Assembly: GCF_021130785.1 (NCBI RefSeq)
Contig: NC_060213.1
Span: 120,347,001-120,411,000, forward strand
Length of the DNA: 64,000 bases
From: Homalodisca vitripennis
Taxonomy: Eukaryota; Arthropoda; Insecta; Hemiptera; Cicadellidae
Reading direction: 5' to 3'
Below are positions 10,977-22,675 of the stretch, in pieces. Below the pieces are notes generated by a model. It saw only the letters and a list, made by a program, of their open reading frames with translations. It searched no databases and was not told where the DNA came from. Position 1 is the stretch's first letter. The number at the start of each line of letters is the position of its first letter. Made by a program: the position numbers and the translations under genes.

Positions 10977-11542
10977 TTTATGAAACTTTACATTCAATTC
11001 CATATAAAGTTCTTATGATGTTATATGACTATAAATTATTTAGAACTTGATGCTTGAACAATATAAATATCAGTCATGAAATACAGGATCATAGAGGCAA
11101 TCCTTTGTGTATTGGAGTTACACACACAAACGTGTACGAGAGTTGTGGTTAACTGTAACAGCAGCTTTGTGGTACATGCAAGTCCCTTGAGTGTGGTCAC
11201 CGCACTGTTCCGCTCTTACTGTGGATACAAACATTGTGTTTGTGGATTCTTCAACAAATATAAAAATGAGAAAGTGGGAATTATTATGGTAGATATCAAC
11301 GTGAGAGATATTAGATGTTTCTAAAATGTAGAACTCTACTACTAAAGTGGCCATATGTGTAGATAGACTTTGTAAAGGTCGTTTTGAAGTTGCTTATTCA
11401 TATATCATAATGGTTTATACAAATAGGAAGCTATTTAAGTTTTCTTATTGGTTATCTTTTGCTTGATCCCGACAAAATAACAGCTGGATCAGTAATAGTA
11501 TGTTCTTTGTTTGAAGGTTATTTTTGACGATGGAAGGATTGT
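10977..11542. other. Sequence without a recognisable gene
   Basis: The overlapping open frames on opposite strands at 11076-11324 and 11118-11354 have no recognisable domain and are probably chance frames. Confidence 0.45.
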
Positions 11543-11757
11543 GAAGGAACAGGATTTTTCCGGACGTTTGCCATCGTTCAGTGAAGCAAGAAATCAGTAA
11601 CATTACGTTTCGAGATCTGCAATCTGATCTCTTCTTCAGATAAAGAACTAACCTAATACATAATTACAAACTAGAAACGCAGATCTAGAAACGTAGTGTT
11701 ACTGATTTCTTGTTTCACTGAACGATGGAAAATGTCCGGAAAAATCCTGTTTCCTTA
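11543..11757. mobile_element. Foldback / MITE-like element, compact copy
   Basis: The left arm, starting gaaggaacaggatttttccg and running to about 11613, pairs in inverted orientation with the right arm at about 11687-11757, giving some 68 bp of near-perfect terminal inverted repeat. The centre, about 75 bp, contains a further dyad (gagatctg...ctgatctc). There is no coding capacity. It is a shorter and better preserved relative of the element at 1955-2323. I cannot assign a superfamily. Confidence 0.85.
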
Positions 11758-12249
11758 TCAGTATGTATTTATATTTTGACTGGTATTACTTTTTACTCTT
11801 TATAAACATACAACATCCAAACTTGAAGTACTTAGGTAAACTGTTGGACGTAGGTTTACTCACCTGTTATGGGAAAAATGAGCGCACACCTGTATTAACA
11901 GTGTGGTAGATTAATAAAATGAATGGAACAAGCTGTAACTCTATTTAATGAATAAAAATTACTAGGGATTCAATACACAACTAATTAATCTCCATTGAAT
12001 TGAAGTATAATGGAGTAAAATAGACAACGAAATAAGCTAAAAAAGCAATAGGGAAGTTACACAGCACTTTATCTGTCGGATAATTTCGCCAAAAAAGGAA
12101 TAATTTGACCAAAGTTTTATTACAGACATGAAGTTGAGTTCATAAAAAGACATCATAAAATGTTTCATGAACAAATGAATTATGATTTTAAGTTAAGCAA
12201 GGTCGTAATATTAAATTTGTGAACGGTATAAATCCTTTTACAAATAAAT
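11758..12249. other. AT-rich sequence without a gene
   Basis: I see nothing in this stretch beyond AT-rich unique sequence. Confidence 0.5.
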
Positions 12250-12450
12250 TCTAGTCCGGTACCACCAAGTACACAGTGTACAATAATTATCTCATTTAGA
12301 TCAAACATGTTATTACAGTTCACCAATACCGGAAGTGGAAGTGAAAGAATTATAAGTCAATGCGGTCTGGTATCACCAGACGTACAATAGAAATCTCATC
12401 ACATACAATATATTATTGCAGTTCACTATTTCCCGGTTTGGAACTGACAG
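12250..12450. repeat. Two-copy degenerate tandem repeat, about 112 bp
   Basis: The landmarks gtccggtaccacca...gtacacagtgtacaataa...ttattacagttcacca recur as gtctggtatcacca...cgtacaatagaa...attgcagttcacta about 112 bp downstream. The copies are strongly diverged. Confidence 0.6.
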
Positions 12451-12946
12451 TTTCATACGGAAACGCTCACACAGTTAGAACTCAGACTATGACTCGTGTT
12501 CCAGCCTTATTCAAACGTAGCACGTACCATCGAGGCTGTGTAGAATATGAAGGAGGATATACACGGGGATGAAGAGCGCCTAATATGCGTCTAACCTTGT
12601 AAGCGGATGGATCGAGGCACATCCATTGATGCAGAAGCTTTTAGCAAGTTATGAATGAGCAATACGGCGGACAAGTGCTCTAATGATTAGTTACGTGTCA
12701 ACTACAAATGATATTTAAAAAAATAATTATACTTCTTCCTGATTTTATGCTTATAATTCTTCAACAAATAATTTTAAATAACGATTTCCTTCATAACAGA
12801 AATAACCAGAATTTATCCTTTACAATGCAGCGTGTATCAAAATGAATGACCTGATTTTAAAACTCAATATCTATTGCTAAAAATGTACTACAAAAATAAT
12901 ATTTATTTCAAAATACCCACAAAATTTTAAATTTTTAGGTATGTTA

Positions 12947-13592
12947 TTACAAATGTTCTATATGTCCACCAGCAGCAGCACGAACAACATCCAGACGATA
13001 GCTAAATTCCTCATAAACCTTATACAACGTAGGCTATCTGCGTTCACAGACATTATTGCGATAGTTATTCTATTCTTTAGTTCTTCGATGTCATGAGTTA
13101 GAGGGGGAACAAACACTTTTTCCTTCACATATCCCTACAAGAAAAAGTCGCATGGGGTCAAGTCTGGTGATCTTGGAGGCCAAGAATGAAGGGCATTGTC
13201 TCGAGGTCCCGTGCGCCCTATCCAGCGGTGGGGCAGAGTGTTGTTGAGAAGCTGCCGAACATTGGTGTGCCAGTGAGGCGGAGCTCCATCCTGTTGGAAA
13301 ATGAAGTCACCAGAGTCTGTCTGAAGTTGTGGGAAAAGCCAATTCTACAGCATTGGAAAATAGATCATTCCATTCACAGTGTCTCCCTCAAAAAAGAAGG
13401 GACCGTACACTTTTTTACGAGAGACTGCACAAAAAGCGTTCACTTTCGGCGAGTCTCGTTCATGCTGAATAGCGTCGTGAGGTTGTTCGAGTCCCCATAT
13501 GCGTACGTTATGTCGGTTTCCTTCACCACTAGTATGAAATGTTGCTTCATCACTGAAAATTAATCGTGATAAAAAGGTGTACCGAATGACGA
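12947..13592 (-). pseudogene. Mariner-type transposase pseudogene, catalytic and C-terminal part
   Basis: The fragment encodes the second half of a DDE/D transposase that cuts and joins DNA at TA sites. Read on the minus strand, the first catalytic Asp is in LIFSDEATFH (about 13550), the second in FQQDGAPPHW (about 13289) and the third in PRSPDLTPCDFF (about 13163). There are 41 residues between the second and third, which places it with DD41D (rosa-like) elements rather than classical DD34D/E. The C-terminus ends GGHIEHL before the stop at 12949-12947. Breaks include stops at 13347-13345 and 13137-13135 and a frame break between about 13080 and 13010. The N-terminal half is separated by the insertion at 13593-15425. 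Confidence 0.9.
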
Positions 13593-15425
13593 TAACACAA
13601 GGGGGTGGTGACTTCTGAGGTCGTAGTAATACATACTCGAATTGCAAAGTTTACTTATAAGTTCAATTTAATTAATGAAACATACAAGCACCACTTTTAA
13701 ATGGTATATTAAATGTATCCCTTGCCACATTGCTGCCAATTAGATTACAAGAACTAAAAATGTATATCTGATAGGTGGCCCTAAAATATCCAATATTCTA
13801 TGGAATTATGCCTACGATATTTTACTTCTTAAAACTTTAAGATTTTACTTCCCTTCACCATATGTAGACTCACAACCCGGGCGTCGGCGTCTTGGCACGA
13901 GACATTGAAGCTGTAGGCTAAGAAGGGTTATTTCTAGTCGGTATTTACTAGAAGAGGATTAGAAGTTATGAAAGTGGTAGCCATCTACTCAAATAATACG
14001 TGAGCTCGCCTAAAACAAATACGCGACGGTATTAGCCATTTAATGAGACAAAAAACTTCTCACAACAACGTGCTCGTCTGAAGGACGACGTCACAACTTG
14101 AATCCATTTCAATCAAGCAAATAAAAGATCTTCAAGGGTAAGTTACTTTACTATACTTTACTTTACTTTACCTTACATTAATTTTTATATGTTTGGCATA
14201 AAAGGGCTAATTTAATAATACGAAAATATAAATTTTACTTACGGACATAGCGCGCGAGGTGAAATCGGTCACGTAGTTAGGCTGCTACGAAGGGTTACAG
14301 TAAAATATTCATAAGCGTGCCAATTAGGTAGTTAGTCCGTCGATAATTTAGTTCTGGAACATTGGATAAACATAATATTAAGTTGTACTGGCTAATTAGT
14401 TTGTGAAATGTTCCATTATATAAAATGGAACTAACTAACGGTACAGATATCCCCCCTGCTTTGATTTCACAGCCTAGTTACTTCACTTTAAACATATTCG
14501 AAATAACAAATTTAATTCAACCTTTTATTTCAATTTTATTACAATTATTATTACTTTTATTACAATTCAATTTTCCTACCGTGAAAATACGATAGCGCGG
14601 GGTTTCAAGAGTTTCCTATAAAATCCGCTAGATCGCATATCAATGCAGTTCTACCGGCGTCTGATTTCTTTATCTGATCGCTTGGGGACCAAAAATAGAT
14701 AGTTGAGTTAGGCAAACTATTTCCTTGCCGTGCACGTTGCAGCGTTTTAGAATTTGCGGGTTGTTGCGAGAATAAGGGCATTTAAGGCGATTAAAGAGTG
14801 AATAAGTGTAGTGTAGTGTTTTGTTAGATAGGCGGCGCTTTCATTCTTTTTTTTTTGCATTCATACCAGTGTTTTGTGTATATTGTTTTGTCGTTAAATA
14901 CCCTGAGACTTGCGGACAAGTTACCAATGTTGATCGAATACGGATGGAATGAAACGTCCCCTCACGAGAAGATAAGTCCCACATTTCTTATTAATATTAC
15001 ATTACTCTTAATATATTTACATAAAAAATCTTATACATCTTACATCTACATGAATTATAACACTTAAAATATATACAAATTTCAAAACTTCAGTATTTCG
15101 ACATACATACAAAAGATAGACAAATTTTGTCATGTTTGTTTCCTTTATTACAAACAGGCAAGATTAACTCTGTCTCATTTCTTTATACAAAGTCTATTTA
15201 CAAATTCGTTTTCTTTATTTTATTTCATTTCAAACATTCGTTTTCTTTATTTTATTTCATTTCAAACATTCGTTTAGAATTCACCAAACAATTAACATCC
15301 TGGATTTTATTTAATCTTTTAAATTTTGCAGCAAGTGGTTTATTAACCTAGGGATGCTACAACGTTTTTTCCATACAGAACATGTCTTAATTTAACTTTA
15401 AATCCACAGTATGAACCTTTTTTAA
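13593..15425. other. Insertion splitting the mariner transposase
   Basis: The transposase sequence stops near 13592 and resumes upstream on the minus strand near 15430, so this 1.8-kb stretch was inserted into the element. It contains a short pentanucleotide-like run (ctttactttactttacctta, about 14148-14180), a hairpin gttccat-tatataaa-atggaac (about 14411-14432) and no recognisable protein. I could not define clear termini or a target duplication, so the identity of the insert is open. It could be a decayed LTR or a composite of several events. Confidence 0.5.
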
Positions 15426-15429
15426 ATTC

Positions 15430-15580
15430 ACTTTTTTTATCCACTTCCATGTTCTCAAGTAGAGCATTACTAAATTCAACACGTTTCCTTTTATCACCAA
15501 GCCGGAGAGCGTGTACTAATTTTAGTCTGTATGTTTTGTACAGCAAACGACGTCTTAACACTAGCGGCAATTTTATAAAA
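15430..15580 (-). pseudogene. Mariner-type transposase N-terminal fragment (proximal copy)
   Basis: The minus strand encodes LKLVHALRLGDKRKRVEF and then a short LLENMEVDKK segment. This resembles the stretch just before the first catalytic Asp in these transposases (L.....LGDK..R..FS..LLE....D). The frame then runs into the inserted sequence. The matching catalytic half starts near 13592. The same fragment recurs 408 bp away at about 15838-15988. The family match is by recognition of this stretch only. Confidence 0.7.
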
Positions 15581-15837
15581 CCTTAGGCCACGCCCATTCC
15601 AAATACACAGCTTTCCTTGCCCGCACGCCTTATGTTTCGTAACATTCGTTTTCTTTATTTTATTTCATTTCAAACATTCGTTTAGAATTCACCAAACAAT
15701 TAACATCCTGGATTTTATTTAATCTTTTAAATTTTGCAGCAAGTGGTTTATTAACCTAGGGATGCTACAACGTTTTTTCCATACAGAACATGTCTTAATT
15801 TAACTTTAAATCCACAGTATGAACCTTTTTTAAATTC

Positions 15838-15988
15838 ACTTTTTTTATCCACTTCCATGTTCTCAAGTAGAGCATTACTAAATTCAACACGTTTCCTTTT
15901 ATCACCAAGCCGGAGAGCGTGTACTAATTTTAGTCTGTATGTTTTGTACAGCAAACGACGTCTTAACACTAGCGGCAATTTTATAAAA
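15838..15988 (-). pseudogene. Mariner-type transposase N-terminal fragment (distal copy)
   Basis: This is a second, apparently identical copy of the fragment at 15430-15580. It is the copy adjacent to the right terminus of the element at 16063-16089, and so is probably in the original position relative to that end. Confidence 0.7.
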
Positions 15989-16089
15989 CCTTAGGCCACG
16001 CCCATTCCAAATACACAGCTTTCCTTGCCCGCACGCCTTATGTTTCGTAATTATTACCGTACAAAATCAGGTCATTCTTTTTGATACAC

Positions 16090-17809
16090 CCGTATTTTAT
16101 AAGCACGTCGTACAAAAGAGTAAACCTTTATTTTTCCTCATGTTTTACATTATTTTATTTTTATTTTGAGTTTTATTATTTGCATAGGTAAATATTTAAA
16201 ATAAGGAAAGCTATTAATAATTAGCAGCATTTGGTAATTTATTATTTGGACAATCTGAAGTTCAACACAGAGACGTCAATGGATTACTTGAGGCTATGCT
16301 CAGTTGATATTGGTTATAACAGAAAAACGCCTTTTTCAAACCGTAACTGAAACTCTGATACCTGGGGTGAAGCTAACCTGCCTAGTGTGTCAATTATCAT
16401 TATAGGTTTGCTGTTATCATACAAAACGGTTTTGTTGTCTGAAACAAATAAACAGAGTTTTGCGATAGAATTCACAACAAGATTGTATAAAAACATGTTA
16501 TTGATTAAACTTTTGTTAAACCCACACTGAATCAAACAAATCACTAACATTTTCATAGTTAAAATTCATTAATATATGCAACTCAGCTGCAATCGACCAA
16601 CACGAATTTCCAGTGTTGTGAACAGTAAAATTGGAATTTAACCAACTCTGGAGAGAGAACAATCCATTAATGACTGTTTCTGGCTCGCAAATACCATCCT
16701 GTGTTGTTGGAGGCTGCAGCGCGACAAGCTTTACATCACTTTGTACAGCATATACAAAGACAAGTTTCCACGATATAGAAATAACATAAATAGGAAATGA
16801 CAAATAAAGGCAATGTATATTGTATGAAGGAAACTGAAGTGTAGAGGTACTGTGACATCCACGCGGGAGTAGGTGGTATACAAAAAAACACATAAAAACA
16901 CACATAATATTCTTAATCTCTAACTACTGCGAAAATAATATTATAGCTTTACGTTTATCTATAAAAATCCACCATTTTTAATTACTTTATTTGTATAAAT
17001 ATTTGTCTGGTATTGAAGCTCTCTATTACATAAATGTGTGCCCAGAGCCATCAGAATACAAGGTTACACGCACATTATGCGATCTTCGTCACCGTGAATA
17101 TCCTCCGTCATATTCTAGAAATTAATTTTCTTAATCTACTCTATGCAGACTATAAAACAGAATGCATTATGAATAGACATACCACATTTTGCTTAAATGG
17201 TAACAAAGATAAACTAAGAATCAGGAAAATAATGTGACAGAGACAAGGAAGCTGTTGCCAAGTAACAAATGTACGTCTTACTTCAGCACCAAATCTATCA
17301 CTATGCAAGAATCTTGTTTCTTGTTATAAAATGAGCATCATGCACCATAGTTATGCTATGCTAGAACTGAACTCTGATCTACAATTGTGTTTTAAGTTTC
17401 TAGATTTTTTATTTTGTTAAACATTATGGGAAAAAGTATGATAACCAAATTTGATTTAAAAAGTTTTAGTTACGTAAAGTTTATATACAATTTCATAAGT
17501 GATGAGTGAAGCAATATACTCGCTTTATCGTCACATATATTTGCTGTAGATTGAGAAAATAAAAGGAATAGTACAATAGGCAAGAGGCAATATATAACAT
17601 GTACCCTGTATCACCTTGCGAGTAATCGATAGAAGAATATCCACTGAGAAAAGATTGGGTCATCAACTGTCGTAATTTTAGTGAAGCAATAAATGGGAGA
17701 TATCAAGAGGATTAAAATTATAAAACATTAATTATTATTACATTAAATTTATCTTACCTTGACACAAATAAGGCCAGCCATGTAGCCATATTGAGTATTG
17801 GAGTATTGT
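16090..17809. other. Sequence without a recognised gene
   Basis: Two overlapping minus-strand frames, 16516-16905 (129 residues, with a hydrophobic N-terminal stretch) and 16314-16556 (80 residues), are the longest here. They have no recognised domain. Together they could be a broken coding relic or chance. Nothing else is visible. Confidence 0.4.
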
Positions 17810-18055
17810 ACTCCAAGGCGGTATCATATGATCTAGCGTTATGTAGGAGGATACATTAGTATAATATTGAAACACAGTTGTGTGGCACGCAGTAGTATGT
17901 AGTACGTGAGGAGAACAGGTGCAAGTCCCAGGGTATGACATCAGGTTGTCGTATTGTAGGTCCATTACCCTCCGGTCATATGTCTTGGCGTTATATATTA
18001 TACATTGGTTTACTACTGATACACAGGTGTGTTACGCAGTAGTCAATAGTTCAAG
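17810..18055. repeat. Two-copy degenerate repeat, about 151 bp
   Basis: The series tcatatgatctagcgttat...cacagttgtgtggcacgcagtagt recurs as tcatatgtcttggcgttat...cacaggtgtgttacgcagtagt about 151 bp later, with many substitutions. Confidence 0.6.
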
Positions 18056-18436
18056 GTTATAGCAATGCCATTTAATATTGGTTGTTTGAATTTTTCTTAC
18101 GATGCTACAATTTGTAAATTATTCACTTTGAAATTATAATATATTCAGATTCAAATCGGTTTGTAAAATTACGATGAAGAGGAATATGATTTGATATTTA
18201 TTTAACTAAATCTAAAGTTTTTCTATTCCCTACAAGATTGTTTGAATTAAAAAATAATTCTCTGCATTAATACAACTAATGAGAAATTATGATTTTTGAA
18301 CAATACAGTATAAGTAAATATTCAGTGCTATAATTAAACCGAAAAAGTGTTATTTGTCCAAATGTTAAATTTTAAACATGTTTGGTTCAAAACCCTACGT
18401 AAATTACAGATAATTACTAATCAAACTTAGTATAAA

Positions 18437-18482
18437 CTATTTTCGCCAGTTCTATTTTCGCCAGTTCAATTTTCGCCAGAAC
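18437..18482. repeat. Three copies of a 15-bp unit
   Basis: The unit tattttcgccagttc, with small changes, occurs three times in succession. Confidence 0.85.
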
Positions 18483-18865
18483 AATAATTGTGAGTTTTAA
18501 GGTTAATTAATTGTTGCAACCGCAGCAGTTTACACAGAAACGTTAAATATGAGACCCGGTCTGAAGCTCTGGATAAAAATAACAAGGAATTTCACACTCG
18601 ACTGGGTGCTATGATGATTACCCATTAATGGAAAATTCTACTTGAATCGTGGCTCTGAAATATTACTGCCTGCTAAATCCATTGGCTCCGTTAATCGGAT
18701 TGGTGACATATATTTTATTATTACATTTTAAACTATATTAAAAAAAAAAACTTTAAGTTTGTTTCGCCATTTCTTTGAAATTGGTTTAATATTAAAATCT
18801 AAAAATTATTCCATTAAAAAGTTATTTCCAATATGAATTGTAAATTATTATTTTATTATCAATTT

Positions 18866-21800
18866 AGAGATCTATGCTGGGATCCAATATAGCTGATCTA
18901 GCAGAAAAGTATAGGGAGAAATTTTCGATAACATTCCGTATGGATGCAGCAGGAAACCAGAACTGCTGTGCGTTTCCACCACATGCATAATAACGCTTGC
19001 TGTACAGTTACAAATTTGACATCTATGCTGGAATCCAGTATAGCTGTTCTATCAGAAAATTATGCAGACATTTTCGATGACATTCTTTATGAATGGACCA
19101 TGACACCAGAACTGCATTGTGCGTGTCGTATTTATAATAACGCTTGCTGTACAGTTACATGTGGACAGATATGCAGGCATCCATTGTAGCGGTTTGGTCA
19201 GTTAGTATGGTGGAAACTTTGATAACATTCTGTATGGATGGACCATGACACCAGAACTGCATTGTGCGTGTCGTATTTATAATAACGCTTGCTGTACAGT
19301 TACATGTGGACAGCTATGCAGGCATCCATTGTAGCGGTTTGGTCAGTTAGTATGGTGGAAACTTTGATAACATTCTGTATGGATGGACCATGACACCAGA
19401 ACTGCATTGCGCGTGTCGTATTTATAATAACGCTAACTGTACAGTTACATGTGGACAGATATGCAGGCATCCATTGTAGCGGTTTGGTCAGTTAGTATGG
19501 TGGAAACTTTGATAACATTCTGTATGGATGGACCATGACACCAGAACTGCATTGCGCGTGTCGTATTTATAATAACGCTAACTGTACAGTTACATGTGGA
19601 CAGATATGCAGGCATCCATTGTAGCGGTTTGGTCAGTTAGTATGGTGGAAACTTTGATAACATTCTGTATGGATGGACCACGAAACCAGAACTGCATTGT
19701 GCGTGTCGTATTTATAATAACGCTTGCTGTACAGTTACATGTGGACAGATATGCAGGCATCCATTGTAGCGGTTTGGTCAGTTAGTATGGTGGAAACTTT
19801 GATAACATTCTGTATGGACGGACCATGACACCAGAACTGCATTGCGCGTGTCGTATTTATAATAACGCTTGCTGTACAGTTACATGTGGACAGATATGCA
19901 GGCATCCATTGTAGCGGTTTGGTCAGTTAGTATGGTGGAAACTTTGATAACATTCTGTATGGATGGACCATGACACCAGAACTGCATTGCGCGTGTCGTA
20001 TTTATAATAACGCTTGCTGTACAGTTACATGTGGACAGATATGCAGGCATCCATTGTAGCGGTTTGGTCAGTTAGTATGGTGGAAACTTTGATAACATTC
20101 TGTATGGATGGACCAGGAAACCAGAACTGCATTGTGCGTGTCGTATTTATAATAACGCTTGCTGTACAGTTACATGTGGACAGATATGCAGGCATCCATT
20201 GTAGCGGTTTGGTCAGTTAGTATGGTGGAAACTTTGATAACATTCTGTATGGATGGACCATGACACCAGAACTGCATTGTGCGTGTCGTATTTATAATAA
20301 CGCTTGCTGTACAGTTACATGTGGACAGATATGCAGGCATCCATTGTAGCGGTTTGGTCAGTTAGTATGGTGGAAACTTTGATAACATTCTGTATGGATG
20401 GACCATGACACCAGAACTGCATTGCGCGTGTCGTATTTATAATAACGCTTGCTGTACAGTTACATGTGGACAGATATGCAGGCATCCATTGTAGCGGTTT
20501 GGTCAGTTAGTATGGTGGAAACTTTGATAACATTCTGTATGGATGGACCATGACACCAGAACTGCATTGCGCGTGTCGTATTTATAATAACGCTTGCTGT
20601 ACAGTTACATGTGGACAGCTATGCAGGCATCCATTGTAGCGGTTTGGTCAGTTAGTATGGTGGAAACTTTGATAACATTCTGTATGGATGGACCATGACA
20701 CCAGAACTGCATTGCGCGTGTCGTATTTATAATAACGCTTGCTGTACAGTTACATGTGGACAGATATGCAGGCATCCATTGTAGCGGTTTGGTCAGTTAG
20801 TATGGTGGAAACATTGATAACATTCTGTATGGATGGACCATGACACCAGAACTGCATTGCGCGTGTCGTATTTATAATAACGCTTGCTGTACAGTTACAT
20901 GTGGACAGATATGCAGGCATCCATTGTAGCGGTTTGGTCAGTTAGTATGGTGGAAACTTTGATAACATTCTGTATGGATGGACCATGACACCAGAACTGC
21001 ATTGTGCGTGTCGTATTTATAATAACGCTTGCTGTACAGTTACATGTGGACAGATATGCAGGCATCCATTGTAGCGGTTTGGTCAGTTAGTATGGTGGAA
21101 ACTTTGATAACATTCTGTATGGACGGACCATGACACCAGAACTGCATTGCGCGTGTCGTATTTATAATAACGCTAACTGTACAGTTACATGTGGACAGAT
21201 ATGCAGGCATCCATTGTAGCGGTTTGGTCAGTTAGTATGGCGGAAACTTTGATAACATTCTGTATGGATGGACCAGGAAACCAGAACTGCATTGTGCGTG
21301 TCGTATTTATAATAACGCTAACTGTGCAGTTACATGTGGACAGATATGCAGGCATCCATTGTAGCGGTTTGGTCAGTTAGTATGGTGGAAACTTTGATAA
21401 CATTCTGTATGGATGGACCATGACACCAGAACTGCATTGCGCGTGTCGTATTTATAATAACGCTAACTGTACAGTTACATGTGGACAGATATGCAGGCAT
21501 CCATTGTAGCGGTTTGGTCAGTTAGTATGGCGGAAACTTTGATAACATTCTGTATGGATGGACCAGGAAACCAGAACTGCATTGTGCGTGTCGTATTTAT
21601 AATAACGCTAACTGTACAGTTACATGTGGACAGATATGCAGGCATCCATTGTAGCGGTTTGGTCAGTTAGTATGGTGGAAACTTTGATAACATTCTGTAT
21701 GGATGGACCATGACACCAGAACTGCATTGCGCGTGTCGTATTTATAATAACGCTAACTGTACAGTTACATGTGGACAGATATGCAGGCATCCATTGTAGC

Positions 21801-22146
21801 GGTTTGGTCAGTTAGTATGGTGGAAACTTTGATAACATTCTGTATGGATGGACCAGGAAACCAGAACTGCATTGTGCGTGTCGTATTTATAATAACGCTA
21901 ACTGTACAGTTACATGTGGACAGATATGCAGGCATCCATTGTAGCGGTTTGGTCAGTTAGTATGGCGGAAACTTTGATAACATTCGGTATGGATGGACCA
22001 GGAAACCAGAACTGCCTGTGTGTGTTTGTTACATGTACAGTATAATAAAGTTAACTGTTCAGTTACAGTTTGGATATCTATGTTGGCATCTAGTGTAGCA
22101 GTTCAATTCGCTACTTGTGGGGTAAATGTCAATAACATTAAAACAT
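18866..22146. repeat. 145-bp satellite array, about 22 monomers
   Basis: Head-to-tail monomers of 145 bp can be followed by landmarks such as ctgtacagttacatgtggac, aggcatccattgtagcggtt and ataacattctgtatggatgg. The first two monomers (18866-19090) and the last (about 22025-22146) are clearly diverged, while the core is nearly homogeneous. Variants (cgcttgc/cgctaac, tgacaccag/ggaaaccag, gcgcgtg/gtgcgtg) alternate toward the right, giving a 290-bp dimeric higher-order repeat from about 21045 to 21960. Because 145 is not a multiple of three, the 63-residue frames here are not genes. Confidence 0.97.
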
Positions 22147-22396
22147 GAATGAAATTCTCTTGCAGATTTTATTTTATTATTCGTTAAACTATATTAGTTT
22201 GGTACTTTTTATTTCATATTTTAATAAAAATTTGTTTTAATCATTACCTTTCTTAAGTTTTTATTACAAAAGCAGTTAAATTTACACATATTATTACAAA
22301 TTCTATTACATTTAGTTACTACAAATCCAATAGATTCAACAACTATAAGTAATTTACTTATCTATTCTGATAAGATGACATCTATAGTGATTATTT

Positions 22397-22613
22397 GACA
22401 TCTATACTGGATTCCAGCATATATGTCAAAATTTTAACTGTACAGCAAGCGTTATGATTCATGTGGCGGCCACGCACAGTGCAGTTCTGGTTTCCTGCTG
22501 CATTCATACAGAATGTTATATAAAATTATCCCAAAATTTTCTAACGAAACTTCTACACTGAATGCCCGCAAAAATCTCCACATTGTAACTGTACAGCAAG
22601 CGTTATTATACAT
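22397..22613 (-). repeat. Inverted divergent monomers of the 145-bp satellite
   Basis: Read on the minus strand, this segment contains ataacgcttgctgtacagtt twice, together with gcagcaggaaaccagaactg and atgctggaatccagtatag. These features match the diverged first monomers at 18866-19060 better than the core monomers. The array is thus bracketed by related monomers in opposite orientation. Confidence 0.85.
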
Positions 22614-22675
22614 TCGTTATCAATACAACTATTATGATATCGCAACTAAATTTATATTTCCTACATGCTGGAACT

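Larger units (their letters stand above)
15226..16049. repeat. 408-bp direct tandem duplication
   Basis: Two adjacent copies, offset by exactly 408 bp, look identical by eye. The same 75-residue frame occurs at 15343-15570 and 15751-15978. Each copy includes part of the insertion and the N-terminal part of the mariner transposase, so the duplication happened after the insertion. Near-identity indicates a recent event or an assembly artefact. Confidence 0.9.
12832..16089 (-). mobile_element. IS630-Tc1-mariner element (DD41D type), interrupted
   Basis: The left terminus starts gtgtatcaaaatgaatgacc at 12832. It is matched in inverted orientation by the right terminus at 16063-16089 (gtgtatcaaaaagaatgacc when read from the outside), giving about 27-bp terminal repeats with one visible mismatch. 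Between them lie minus-strand transposase fragments: the N-terminal part near 15430-15580, duplicated 408 bp away, and the catalytic and C-terminal part at 12947-13592. About 1.8 kb of foreign sequence separates them. A second 3' end of this family is present at 48216-48403. The element is not autonomous. Confidence 0.85.

Noticed and set aside
13186..13563. 125-codon plus-strand frame
   Set aside because: It is the opposite-strand shadow of the mariner transposase catalytic region, which has clear motifs on the minus strand.
13581..15428. Mariner insert considered as a solo LTR (tgtacc...ttca ends)
   Set aside because: No matching target duplication could be seen, the length of about 1.85 kb is unusual for a solo LTR, and there is no second copy to confirm the ends.
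16314..16905. Two overlapping minus-strand frames considered as a broken gene
   Set aside because: There are no known motifs, the context is AT-rich, and each frame is within chance length. It is mentioned only in the description of the stretch.
19594..21960. Repeated 63-68 residue open frames in the 145-bp array
   Set aside because: They recur only because the monomer recurs. The unit length is not a multiple of three and each frame ends in the same stop.
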